NCBI GenBank assembly: GCA_965235655.1
Contig: CBDDYU010000001.1
Location: 310,001-374,000, forward strand
Source of the DNA: CBDDYU01 sp965235655
GTDB lineage: Bacteria; Pseudomonadota; Alphaproteobacteria; Pelagibacterales; Pelagibacteraceae
Direction: 5' to 3'
DNA length: 64,000 nucleotides
Under the pieces are notes generated by a model. That model worked only from the letters and a program-made list of their open reading frames with translations. It did no database searches and had not been told where the DNA came from. The position numbers and the translations under genes are program-made. Positions 8,944-17,568 of the stretch are shown here, piece after piece; the stretch's first letter is position 1, and the number at the start of each line of letters is the position of its first letter.

Positions 8944-10119
8944 TTAAGCAACTTTCTTTAAATAAAATTGACTTACATCAGTGTGCTTTAATGAAAACCC
9001 TGTTTCACAATAGTCAAAATAGTAATTCCATATATTTTTAAACTTTTTATCAAATTTAGTGTTTTCAATTTGATCCCAATTATCATTAAAATTTTTTTTC
9101 CACTCCATTAATGTTTTTGAATAATCTTGTCCAAAATCTTCTTGTTGATATAATTTTAAATTATGTTTTTTAAATAGATTTTCTAAAATAGATTTTGTAG
9201 GAAGAACGCCTCCTGGAAAAATATATTTTTGAATAAAGTCAACATTGTTAATATAATTAGAGAATGAATTTTCATTAATTGTTATGATTTGCAAGCATAC
9301 TTTGCCACTATCAACTAAAGAATCGCTAATTTTTTTAAAATAAATATCCCAATATTTTTCGCCAACGGCCTCAAACATTTCTATTGAAATTATTTTATTA
9401 AAAGTTTTTTTTATATCTCTGTAGTCTAAAAAATGAAAATTAAAATTTTTTGAGTTATTTTGAAATTTATTATTAATAAACTCTAATTGTTTATTGCTAA
9501 TTGTATATCCATCGTAATTAATATTTGGAAATTTTTTATTTATTTCACCAGCAAAGCCACCCCAGCCAGTACCTATTTCACAAATAGCATCAGCTTCAGT
9601 AATTTCTAAATTATTGATGATGTTTTGATATTTATTTATTTGAGCATTATTTAATGAAATAATATCATTTTTGTACAATGCGGAAGAGTAAGTCATGGTT
9701 TCATCAAGCCACTTTGAATAAAAATCATTTCCTAAATCGTAATGAAAAGTAATGTTTTTCTTAGCTTGGGAAATAGAATTTTTTTTTAAAAAAAATTTAA
9801 TTTTTTCTAATATGTTATTAAAAAAACTTTGTTTAATTGTGTAAGTATTTAACTTTTGGTTTTGTAAAAGAACTTTTAGTAAATTGCCAAGATTATTAGT
9901 TTTCCATTTATTATTTATATATCCTTCCGCAAAGCCTAACTCACCTTTAAATAATATATCTTTATATAATGAGGTGTCATTTATTATTATGTCTGAATTT
10001 AAACCTTTAATTTTTCCCTCAAATATTTTTTCAATTTGATTATTAAAATTAACTTTTATTGAGCCCCAAGTGATATTTTTTAATTTATTTTCAATAAATT
10101 TAATAAATACTTTATCCAT
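8944..10119 (-). CDS. cfa: Cyclopropane-fatty-acyl-phospholipid synthase family methyltransferase
   Basis: A 391-residue SAM-dependent methyltransferase that acts on unsaturated acyl chains of membrane phospholipids. The N-terminal lipid-binding part includes GELGFAEGYINNKW, followed by the family block HYDLGNDFYSKWLDETMTYSSALY near residues 126-149, and SAM motif I EIGTGWGG at 181-188. The length fits Cfa. It overlaps the DUF1365 gene by eight bases, in the conserved flavoprotein-DUF1365-Cfa set. In this context the product could be a methylated or furan fatty acid rather than a simple cyclopropane; that is inference. Confidence 0.9.
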   Translation of the reverse strand: MDKVFIKFIENKLKNITWGSIKVNFNNQIEKIFEGKIKGLNSDIIINDTSLYKDILFKGELGFAEGYINNKWKTNNLGNLLKVLLQNQKLNTYTIKQSFFNNILEKIKFFLKKNSISQAKKNITFHYDLGNDFYSKWLDETMTYSSALYKNDIISLNNAQINKYQNIINNLEITEADAICEIGTGWGGFAGEINKKFPNINYDGYTISNKQLEFINNKFQNNSKNFNFHFLDYRDIKKTFNKIISIEMFEAVGEKYWDIYFKKISDSLVDSGKVCLQIITINENSFSNYINNVDFIQKYIFPGGVLPTKSILENLFKKHNLKLYQQEDFGQDYSKTLMEWKKNFNDNWDQIENTKFDKKFKNIWNYYFDYCETGFSLKHTDVSQFYLKKVA

Positions 10120-10864
10120 GATAGCTAAAACTATCTATTTTTTTATCAGGTTTAAAGAAGAATTTTTTACTTTTAAGAAAAATCTTTATTGCTTGATAGT
10201 GAATTAAAAACATTATTTTTTGAGAAAAAAATAAATTCAGCAACGATTCTTTTAAAACATTTGTATTAGAAAAATTAATCTCATTAGTTTTTAATCCAGT
10301 TAAAAGATCCATTGTTTTATTTTTTACATTGATTTGCAAGGATATGTTTGGAAAATTATTTTTTAAAAGAAATTTATAAATCATGTTACCTGTTAAAAAA
10401 GGTGAAACATAAAATTTTTTGTATGCATAATGACTCTTTAAATTTTTTTTATTTATTTTAAATATGTAACAATGCTGCTCATGATGAGTATTTTTAACCT
10501 CATAAACTATAAACTTAATTTGATTATTTGTATCAAAACAGAAATAAACAGAAATTGGATTAAATACGTAGTTTAAAAATCTTGGTATACAAAATAAATA
10601 AACATTTAATTTATTCTTAAAATTATATTTTTTTTTAATTAACTTAATTATCCATTGATATAAATTATAATTTTTCTTTCGCGGCCCATGATCTTCTGAA
10701 TAAAAACTTAATAAATTAAATTTATTTATTGAAAAAAAAAAATTATCATTTTTCATATTTTCTAAATTCAACAATAATGATGGATACTTATATGTAAAAA
10801 AATTAAAAAAGGGTTTAGTTCTTTTGTGAAAAATTTTAGTTTTTAGTAAAAAAATATTTTTCAT
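10112..10864 (-). CDS. DUF1365 family protein
   Basis: A 250-residue protein of the DUF1365 (COG3496) family. Family blocks are visible: the N-terminal KTKIFHKRTKPFFNFFTY, DHGPR near residue 59, RFLNYVFNPISVYFC near residue 99, and EVKNTHHEQHCY. The biochemical function is unknown to me. The family is repeatedly found with a COG2907-type FAD oxidoreductase and a Cfa-type methyltransferase, as here, so a role in modifying membrane fatty acids is likely. The gene abuts the end of the flavoprotein gene and overlaps cfa by eight bases. Confidence 0.85.
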   Translation of the reverse strand: MKNIFLLKTKIFHKRTKPFFNFFTYKYPSLLLNLENMKNDNFFFSINKFNLLSFYSEDHGPRKKNYNLYQWIIKLIKKKYNFKNKLNVYLFCIPRFLNYVFNPISVYFCFDTNNQIKFIVYEVKNTHHEQHCYIFKINKKNLKSHYAYKKFYVSPFLTGNMIYKFLLKNNFPNISLQINVKNKTMDLLTGLKTNEINFSNTNVLKESLLNLFFSQKIMFLIHYQAIKIFLKSKKFFFKPDKKIDSFSYHG

Positions 10865-12095
10865 TTATTTGATTTTATCTAAAATCCTTCTTGTTGATTT
10901 AATGCCATCTTCATGAAAACCATATCCTTGCCATGCACCTACAAACCAAATGTTATTTATACCTTGAATTTCTTTTATTTTTTTTTCAACTATTTCAATT
11001 TTATTTTTAAATACTGGATGTTTATAATTAATTATTTTAATAATTTTTTTTGGTTGTATTTTTTCTAAACAATTAATTGAAACAAATACATTTGTTTTAA
11101 TTTTTAAATTTTGTAATAGGTTCATCCAATATGTAAGTGCAAAGTTTTTTTTGGTTCGTATGAAATTCCAACTTGACCAATTAATTTTATTATTTGGCAT
11201 AATTTTTTCATCTGTATGCAAAATTGCTGTATTTTTGCGGTATTTAACAAGATTTAATACTTTTTTTTGATCATTACTAATTTTTTTTAAAAAAAATAGA
11301 GCATCATCTGTATGTGTGGCAATGATTAAATGATCATATTTTATTTTTTTATTAGCATGTGTGGTTATTATTTTTTTTTTTGCGTCTACACTTGTTACCT
11401 TTTGGTTAATAATTTTTTTTAAATTTATTAATTTAATAATTTTTTTAACATACTGGTTACTGCCATTTTTAATAGTGTACCAAGTAGGTCTTTTTTTAAA
11501 GATATTAATAAGACCATGGTTTGCAAAAAATTTTAAAATAAAATGCATTTTATAATTTTTGATTTCATCTATAGGATTAGACCATATGGATGCACACATG
11601 GGATAAAAATATAAATTTAAAAAATATTGTGAAAATTCATATTTTTTTACAAAATCTGAAACTTTTAAATCAATTGTTTCGATTCTTTGAAATATATTTT
11701 TTTGTAATATAATTAAATCTTATTATTTCTTTTATTATAATCCAATACCGTAAACTAAATATATTCTTTGTAAAAAAAATTGTTTTTAGATTTTTTCCTG
11801 ACCATTCATAATTTTGATACTTGTCCAATACTGAAAAACTCATATCGCTATTTTGAAATTTTACCTTTAACTTATGTAAAAATTGTAAAAAAAATTTATA
11901 ATTTAAATTATTAAATACTATAAAACCACTATCTACATTGAATATTTCATTTTTAATTTTTAAATTGTGTGTATGAGTGTGACCTCCTAAATAAGAATTT
12001 TGTTCGATCAAAGTAATCTCAAATTTCTTATGTAGATAAAAAGCAGCGGACAGTCCTGATATACCAGAACCTATAATTACTAATTTTTTTTTCAC
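10865..12095 (-). pseudogene. FAD-dependent amine-oxidase-like protein (COG2907), split by one +1 frameshift
   Basis: Two reading frames form one gene. The first (12095 to 11670) starts with GTG and has the FAD Rossmann motif VIIGSGISGLSAAFY. The second, open from about 11718 to 10865, ends with the FAD-contact block VGAWQGYGFHEDG. Removing one A from the A7 run (T7 at 11697-11703) joins them into a continuous 409-residue protein of normal family length; the bridge then reads ITKNIFQRIETIDLK and runs on to FYPMCASIW. Flavoproteins of this type sit beside DUF1365 and Cfa in many alphaproteobacteria. The start overlaps the true end of phrB in GTGA. The shift may be a real mutation, slippage-tolerant, or a sequence error. 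Confidence 0.85.
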
Positions 12096-12146
12096 TTTTT
12101 TAATTCTTTAAATGCTGCTAATGCCAATTCTCTAGCAATTTTATGA

Positions 12147-13511
12147 TCAACGATCGGTTTGTAGTAGTTTCTTTTCAAGATTAAAATTTATTAATTTTTT
12201 TTCCATTTCTGGAATTTCCCATGGTTTGTGAACATATTTTTTAGGAATATCTTTTAACTCTTTCACCCATTTTTTTACATACAAGCCATTAGGATCAAAT
12301 TTTTCTCCCTGCAATATAGGATTGAATATTCTAAAATACGGAGCAGCATCTGCTCCGCAACCTGCTACCCATTGCCAACCAGCAATATTGTTAGGTAAGT
12401 TAAAATCTAATAAGCAATCTCTAAAATGCTTTTCACCTTCTCTCCAGTCAATTCTAAGATGTTTTACTAAAAAAGAAGCTGTTATCATTCTTACCCTGTT
12501 ATGCATCCATCCTGTTTCGTAAAGCTCTCTCATTCCAGCATCTACGATAGGATAACCAGTTATTCCTTTTTTCCATTTATTTAATTTATCTCGATCGTTG
12601 ACCCAGGGAAATTTATCAAATTGATTTCTTAAATTATTTTTTTCCATTGTTGGAAAATGATATAAAAGATGATGTGAGAATTCTCTCCATCCAATTTCAT
12701 TTATATATTTTCTAAATCCAATATTTTTTTTTGTGATTTTATAGCATTCATTTAAAATATATTGTGGTGAGATTTCGCCAAAAGCTAAATAAGGAGATAG
12801 TTTAGAGGTTCCTTCTACAGAAGGAATATCTCTATTAGTTCCATAATCTTTTATGTTATTTTCTATAAAATTTTTAAGTAAAGATTTTGCCGCATCTTCG
12901 CCTGGTTTCCAATAAATATTAAATTTTTTATACCAATCTTTGTTTGGCTTAATTTTTTTTTCTAAAATATCTACATTTGCGTTAGAAATTGCTTTAGATT
13001 TATAATTAATTTTTTTTTTAAAGTAATTTTTTGACTTCAAGTAAATCTCTTCTGCTGTTCTCCAGAATGGAGTAAATACTTGAAAGGGTGTATTATCTTT
13101 TTTTTTTACATCGAATGGATTTTGTAATAAATTTCCATTAAATTTTTGATATAAAATACTTTTGGCATCTAATAAATTCTCTACTTTTTTTTCAATGCTT
13201 AATTCTTGAGGTGTAAATACTGTATTCCAATAAAAAGTGTTAATATTCTCATTTTTAATAAGGTTTTTAACAATATCAATTTCATTACCTTCATATATTT
13301 CTAATTTTATTCCAATATTTCCTAATTTTTTTTGATAATTATTAAGCGACTGGTACAACCACCATCTTTGTGCAGATCTATCTTCAAATTTTTTATGATT
13401 ATAAATGTAAAAAATAGTAAATTTTTCACTTTTTTTTGTAATTTCGTATAAAGCTGGATTATCCTCTAGTCTAAAATCTTCTCTAAGCCATAAAATATTT
13501 TTTTTTTGCAT
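12147..13511 (-). CDS. phrB: Deoxyribodipyrimidine photolyase (3' end frameshifted)
   Basis: A 454-residue photolyase/cryptochrome-family protein that repairs UV pyrimidine dimers with light, FAD and an antenna cofactor. The N-terminal antenna domain starts NILWLREDFRLEDNPAL; the FAD domain contains GWREFSHHLLYHFP, TGYPIVDAGMRELYETGWMHNR and GWQWVAGCGADAAPYFRIFNP. After NLEKK the frame goes to a short odd tail. One base less in the A runs near 12168-12175 would give the normal ending with KPIVDHKIAREL and stop at 12092, overlapping the next GTG start. The gene heads the flavoprotein-DUF1365-cfa unit and diverges from an XRE regulator. Confidence 0.93.
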   Translation of the reverse strand: MQKKNILWLREDFRLEDNPALYEITKKSEKFTIFYIYNHKKFEDRSAQRWWLYQSLNNYQKKLGNIGIKLEIYEGNEIDIVKNLIKNENINTFYWNTVFTPQELSIEKKVENLLDAKSILYQKFNGNLLQNPFDVKKKDNTPFQVFTPFWRTAEEIYLKSKNYFKKKINYKSKAISNANVDILEKKIKPNKDWYKKFNIYWKPGEDAAKSLLKNFIENNIKDYGTNRDIPSVEGTSKLSPYLAFGEISPQYILNECYKITKKNIGFRKYINEIGWREFSHHLLYHFPTMEKNNLRNQFDKFPWVNDRDKLNKWKKGITGYPIVDAGMRELYETGWMHNRVRMITASFLVKHLRIDWREGEKHFRDCLLDFNLPNNIAGWQWVAGCGADAAPYFRIFNPILQGEKFDPNGLYVKKWVKELKDIPKKYVHKPWEIPEMEKKLINFNLEKKLLQTDR

Positions 13512-13622
13512 ATAATAAAACTATATAAAATCAATGATTATAAAGCAGTAAAATTATTTTTTTTATAGCTTGCTATATTTTTTTTTTTAATGTTAATTAT
13601 CAAAAAAAGAGGGACACTTTTT

Positions 13623-13982
13623 ATGAGCACAGCATTAAATCAGCATCTAGGTAAAAAATTAAGATTAAGAAGAGTTGCTTTGGGTTTAACTCAAACACAA
13701 GTAGCGCAAGCAATTAACGTAACATTTCAACAAATTCAAAAATACGAAAAGGGCACAAATGGAGTTTCTTCAGCTAGGCTTTTGCAATTATCGAATTTTT
13801 TAAAAGTTCAAATTAAATATTTTTTTGAAGATTTCTCAGAATTTGAAAATAAAGAGGAAATATCTAATCAGAGTTTGAACTACGCCTTCTTATCAAAGTT
13901 GTTTAGTGAACTTGAGCCACAAGAAAAACAAAAAATATTAGAAGTTTTAAGAAATCAAAAAGAATTTAAGAAAGTGGTTTAG
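13623..13982 (+). CDS. XRE-family helix-turn-helix transcriptional regulator
   Basis: A 119-residue Cro/CI-type regulator. The HTH spans about residues 10-64 (GKKLRLRRVALGLTQTQVA, then NVTFQQIQKYEKGTNGVS), followed by a short acidic C-terminal segment. I chose the ATG at 13623 because an AGAGGG ribosome-binding site lies just upstream; an in-frame ATG at 13590 has none. This TFQQIQKYEKG form is common in alphaproteobacterial single-HTH regulators. It is transcribed away from phrB with a 110-base gap, so control of that operon is possible but unproven. Confidence 0.87.
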   Translation: MSTALNQHLGKKLRLRRVALGLTQTQVAQAINVTFQQIQKYEKGTNGVSSARLLQLSNFLKVQIKYFFEDFSEFENKEEISNQSLNYAFLSKLFSELEPQEKQKILEVLRNQKEFKKVV

Positions 13983-13990
13983 AGAAGTTT

Positions 13991-14066
13991 TGGCTCCTCG
14001 AGCAGGACTCGAACCTGCGACCAATTGATTAACAGTCAACTGCTCTACCAACTGAGCTATCGAGGA
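13991..14066 (-). tRNA. tRNA-Asn (anticodon GTT)
   Basis: The minus strand folds into a full cloverleaf: acceptor TCCTCGA/TCGAGGA, anticodon loop CTGTTAA, T arm GCAGG-TTCGAGT-CCTGC, and an encoded CCA. Confidence 0.97.
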
Positions 14067-14112
14067 ATTTTTTACACAATACAAATTTTAATTCTAAAAA
14101 CAATATAAAAAT

Positions 14113-14186
14113 TGGAGGCCACGTCCAGAATCGAACTGGAATAAAAGGATTTGCAATCCTCTGCGTAACCATTCCGCCACGTGGCC
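14113..14186 (-). tRNA. tRNA-Cys (anticodon GCA)
   Basis: Minus-strand cloverleaf with acceptor GGCCACG/CGTGGCC, anticodon stem around TTGCAAA, T arm TCCAG-TTCGATT-CTGGA, discriminator T and an encoded CCA. It is 46 bases from tRNA-Asn on the same strand. Confidence 0.97.
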
Positions 14187-14258
14187 AATAACTGTTTCAT
14201 ATTTAATTAATTTTAAAACGTGTATATATATATTTTAAGAATTTATAATCAATACAAC

Positions 14259-14912
14259 ATGAAATTTGAATATCAAAGAAAACAAATGGTTGAAAGCCAA
14301 TTAAGGGCTAATTTAGTTATTGATGAATCAATTTTAGACTCTTTTTCCAAAGTTAAACTAGAAAATTTTTTATCAGATAATTTAAAGTCTATTGCCTACA
14401 TTGACGATAATATCTTTGTAAATCAAGATAGGTTTATTTTGAGACCTTTTATTTTGGGAAAATTAATTTCAAATTTAAATTTAAAAAATAATAGCGCTGT
14501 TTTAGATATAGGTTCTTGCACCGGTTATAGTTCGGCAATCTTAGCAAATCTTTTTAAAAAAGTTTATTCAGTTGAAAATGATCAATTTTGTTTTGAAGAA
14601 AATAAAAAGAATTTATCAAATGAAAAAATTTTAAATGTTAAATTATATAATAATAATTATTTGAACTTAGATTTTGAAGGTATGCAATTTGATAATGTGT
14701 TAATTAATGGAGAATTAAATGATGAGCCATTGTTTTTAATAAATTTACTAAAACCGAATGGAAAAATAACTGCAATTTTTCGTGATAACAAAAACTCTTT
14801 TGCCGTAACTTATATTAAAAAACAAAATTCTTTTGATAAAATTAGAATTTTTGATGCTTCCTCTCCTTTGTTGATAGATTGTAAAAATAAAGAGCCAGCT
14901 TTCACTTTTTAA
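14259..14912 (+). CDS. Protein-L-isoaspartate O-methyltransferase-like protein
   Basis: A 217-residue SAM methyltransferase of the PCMT family (COG2518). It begins EYQRKQMVESQLRANLV, a family signature, and has SAM motif I VLDIGSCTGYSSAIL near residue 84 and YSVENDQ after it. The usual catalytic block is poorly conserved, so repair of isoaspartyl residues is not certain; many alphaproteobacteria carry such a divergent copy next to valS. I chose the ATG at 14259 because family similarity starts there; an in-frame ATG-like start at 14220 only adds a low-complexity leader. valS follows one base after the stop. Confidence 0.8.
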   Translation: MKFEYQRKQMVESQLRANLVIDESILDSFSKVKLENFLSDNLKSIAYIDDNIFVNQDRFILRPFILGKLISNLNLKNNSAVLDIGSCTGYSSAILANLFKKVYSVENDQFCFEENKKNLSNEKILNVKLYNNNYLNLDFEGMQFDNVLINGELNDEPLFLINLLKPNGKITAIFRDNKNSFAVTYIKKQNSFDKIRIFDASSPLLIDCKNKEPAFTF

Positions 14913-14913
14913 T

Positions 14914-17568
14914 ATGAAAAATTTCGGTTTGTATAATCATACAAAAATAGAAAATAAAATTTATAATTTTTGGGAAAAAAAAAAATTATTTAAGCCCATT
15001 AAAAATACAAAAAAAAACAAATACTTTTCAGTAGTAATACCGCCACCTAATGTAACCGGCAGTCTTCATATGGGGCATGCTTTGAACAATACAATTCAAG
15101 ATTTACTTATAAGATTTAAGAGAAATCAAGGTTATGAAACTTTGTGGCAACCAGGAACTGATCATGCGGGTATTGCAACACAAATGGTTGTTGAGAAACA
15201 ATTAGCAAAAAAAAATATTGATAAAAAAATACTGGGTCGTGAAGCATTCATCAAAGAAATATGGAAATGGAAAGATCAGTCTGGAAATGAAATTGTTTCT
15301 CAATTAAAAAAACTAGGATCTTCTTGTGATTGGAGTAAAGAGCGTTTTACAATGGACAAGGGTTTGTCCAGCGCTGTTACAAAAGTATTTATAGATCTTT
15401 ATAATAAAAAATTAATTTATAAAGATGTAAAATTAGTTAATTGGGATCCTGTACTTCAAACCGCAGTGTCAGATCTTGAGGTTGTTCAAAAAGATGTTGA
15501 GGGAAAATTATATTACATAAATTATTCTATTAAAAATTCTGATGAGTATGTAACCATAGCTACAACAAGACCTGAAACAATGTTTGGTGATACTGCTCTA
15601 GCAGTAAATCCAAAAGACAAACGTTACAAACATTTAGTAGGAAAAAAAGCATTAATACCAATTTTAAATAGGGAAATTGTAATTATTGAAGATATTTACG
15701 CCGATCCAGAACAGGGTAGTGGTGTTGTGAAAATTACTCCAGCCCATGATTTTAATGATTTTTTAGTTGGTGAACGGAATAATCTAGAAAAAATAAATAT
15801 CTTTTCGAAAGATGCAAAACTAAATAACAATGCTCCAACTAGTTATATTGGTTTAGATAGATTTGTTGCTAGAACTAAATTGGTTGAAGAATTAACCGCA
15901 TTAAATAAACTTGATAAAGTTGAAAATATAAAACATGCTGTTCCTTACGGAGACAGATCTGATGCTGTTATAGAGCCTTATTTAACGGAGCAGTGGTTTC
16001 TAAATGCAAAACATTTAGCAAAAGATGCTATTGCAAATGTAAAAAATAAAACAACTTCTTTTTTTCCGGAGAATTGGTCTAAGACATATTTTCAATGGAT
16101 GAATAATATCCAACCTTGGTGCATTTCAAGACAATTATGGTGGGGACATCAGATACCTGCCTGGTACGATCAGAATGGAAATATATTTGTTGCAACGAAT
16201 AAAAAGGAAGCCGAAAAAATTGCACAAAAAAAATTACAAAAAAAAGTAATTTTAAAACAAGATGAAGACGTTTTAGATACTTGGTTTTCTTCTGCATTAT
16301 GGTCTTTTGCAACTTTTGGTTGGCCTAAAAAAACCTATGAACTAAAAAGATTTTATAGAACATCAGTCTTAGTCACTGGTTTTGACATCATTTTTTTTTG
16401 GGTAGCAAGAATGATGATGATGTCATTATATTTTATGAAAGAGGTTCCTTTTTCACATGTATATGTTCATGCATTAGTAAGGGATGAAAAAGGACAAAAA
16501 ATGTCCAAGTCAAAAGGTAATGTTATAGATCCATTAGTTTTAATAAATGAATATGGCGCAGATGCATTAAGATTTACTTTAATTTCAATGTCTTCACCGG
16601 GTAGGGACGTAAAATTATCGAAAGATAGAGTTAATGGTTATAAAAACTTTGCTACTAAAATTTGGAATATATTTAATTTTTCAAAGTTTAATAAAACTTT
16701 TGATGTACCAAAAATTAATATCAAACAAATTAAAAACCCAGTTAATTTATGGATATTAAATGAGTTTAAAGAATGCAAAACAAATACAAACAAATGTTTA
16801 GAGAGTTATAGGTTTGATGAGGCATCGAAGTATGTATATCAATTTACTTGGAATGCATTTTGTGATTGGTATATAGAATTTGCAAAACCAATTTTATATT
16901 CGGGTGATAAAAAAAATATAAAAGAATTAAAACAAACTATTACTTTCTTACAATCCGAAATACTTTTATTACTTCATCCATTTATGCCATTTATTACAGA
17001 AGAATTATGGCATTTAACAAAATTCAATAAATATTTTCAATCTGCTTTAATTAGTTATGTTTCTAAAAGTAAATATAATTTGAATTCAACTCAAATAAAA
17101 AAAGCAAAAAACATTAACAGTGTAATCGAATTTATTACTCAACTCAGATCTTTTAAAACTAGTCTTGGAATAAACCCATCAAGTTTTTGTAAAATTTATT
17201 TAAATGACACTTCTTCAAAATTTAAAAAAATAATTAATGACAATCTTGATATCATCAAACGGTTAGGAAGAATAGAAGAGATAGATTCTACTCAAAATAT
17301 ATCTCAGTCATTCATCAAGACTATATTGGCTGACGAAAATATAAAAATTCAATTTGATAACAATGTCGATTTACAAGCTCAAAAAATTTTACAAGAAAAG
17401 AAACAACAAGAAATATTAAATAAAATTACAATATGTGAAAAAAAATTAGAAAATCAAAGTTTTGTTAAAAATGCTCCAAAAAATATTGTTGATAATGAAA
17501 GAGAAATGTTGTCAAATTACAAAATAGATCTAGAAAAAATTAATATTATTTTAAGGAGCTTCGTTTAA
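14914..17568 (+). CDS. valS: Valyl-tRNA synthetase
   Basis: An 884-residue class I synthetase. The HIGH motif is HMGH at residues 52-55 after PPPNVTGS, the editing domain follows (TTRPETMFGDTA), the KMSKS motif is near residue 529 (QKMSKSKGNVIDP), and the C-terminal tRNA-arm coiled coil ends the protein. All core motifs are intact. Bases 17317-17345, near the end of the anticodon-binding region, are identical to a segment of recG (see findings). The stop overlaps the ilvD start (TAATG). Confidence 0.96.
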   Translation: MKNFGLYNHTKIENKIYNFWEKKKLFKPIKNTKKNKYFSVVIPPPNVTGSLHMGHALNNTIQDLLIRFKRNQGYETLWQPGTDHAGIATQMVVEKQLAKKNIDKKILGREAFIKEIWKWKDQSGNEIVSQLKKLGSSCDWSKERFTMDKGLSSAVTKVFIDLYNKKLIYKDVKLVNWDPVLQTAVSDLEVVQKDVEGKLYYINYSIKNSDEYVTIATTRPETMFGDTALAVNPKDKRYKHLVGKKALIPILNREIVIIEDIYADPEQGSGVVKITPAHDFNDFLVGERNNLEKINIFSKDAKLNNNAPTSYIGLDRFVARTKLVEELTALNKLDKVENIKHAVPYGDRSDAVIEPYLTEQWFLNAKHLAKDAIANVKNKTTSFFPENWSKTYFQWMNNIQPWCISRQLWWGHQIPAWYDQNGNIFVATNKKEAEKIAQKKLQKKVILKQDEDVLDTWFSSALWSFATFGWPKKTYELKRFYRTSVLVTGFDIIFFWVARMMMMSLYFMKEVPFSHVYVHALVRDEKGQKMSKSKGNVIDPLVLINEYGADALRFTLISMSSPGRDVKLSKDRVNGYKNFATKIWNIFNFSKFNKTFDVPKINIKQIKNPVNLWILNEFKECKTNTNKCLESYRFDEASKYVYQFTWNAFCDWYIEFAKPILYSGDKKNIKELKQTITFLQSEILLLLHPFMPFITEELWHLTKFNKYFQSALISYVSKSKYNLNSTQIKKAKNINSVIEFITQLRSFKTSLGINPSSFCKIYLNDTSSKFKKIINDNLDIIKRLGRIEEIDSTQNISQSFIKTILADENIKIQFDNNVDLQAQKILQEKKQQEILNKITICEKKLENQSFVKNAPKNIVDNEREMLSNYKIDLEKINIILRSFV
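17317..17345 (+). repeat. 29-bp exact repeat, copy A (inside valS)
   Basis: Bases 17317-17345 match 54354-54382 exactly over 29 positions. Both copies are read in the same frame and encode KTILADENI. Confidence 0.9.
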
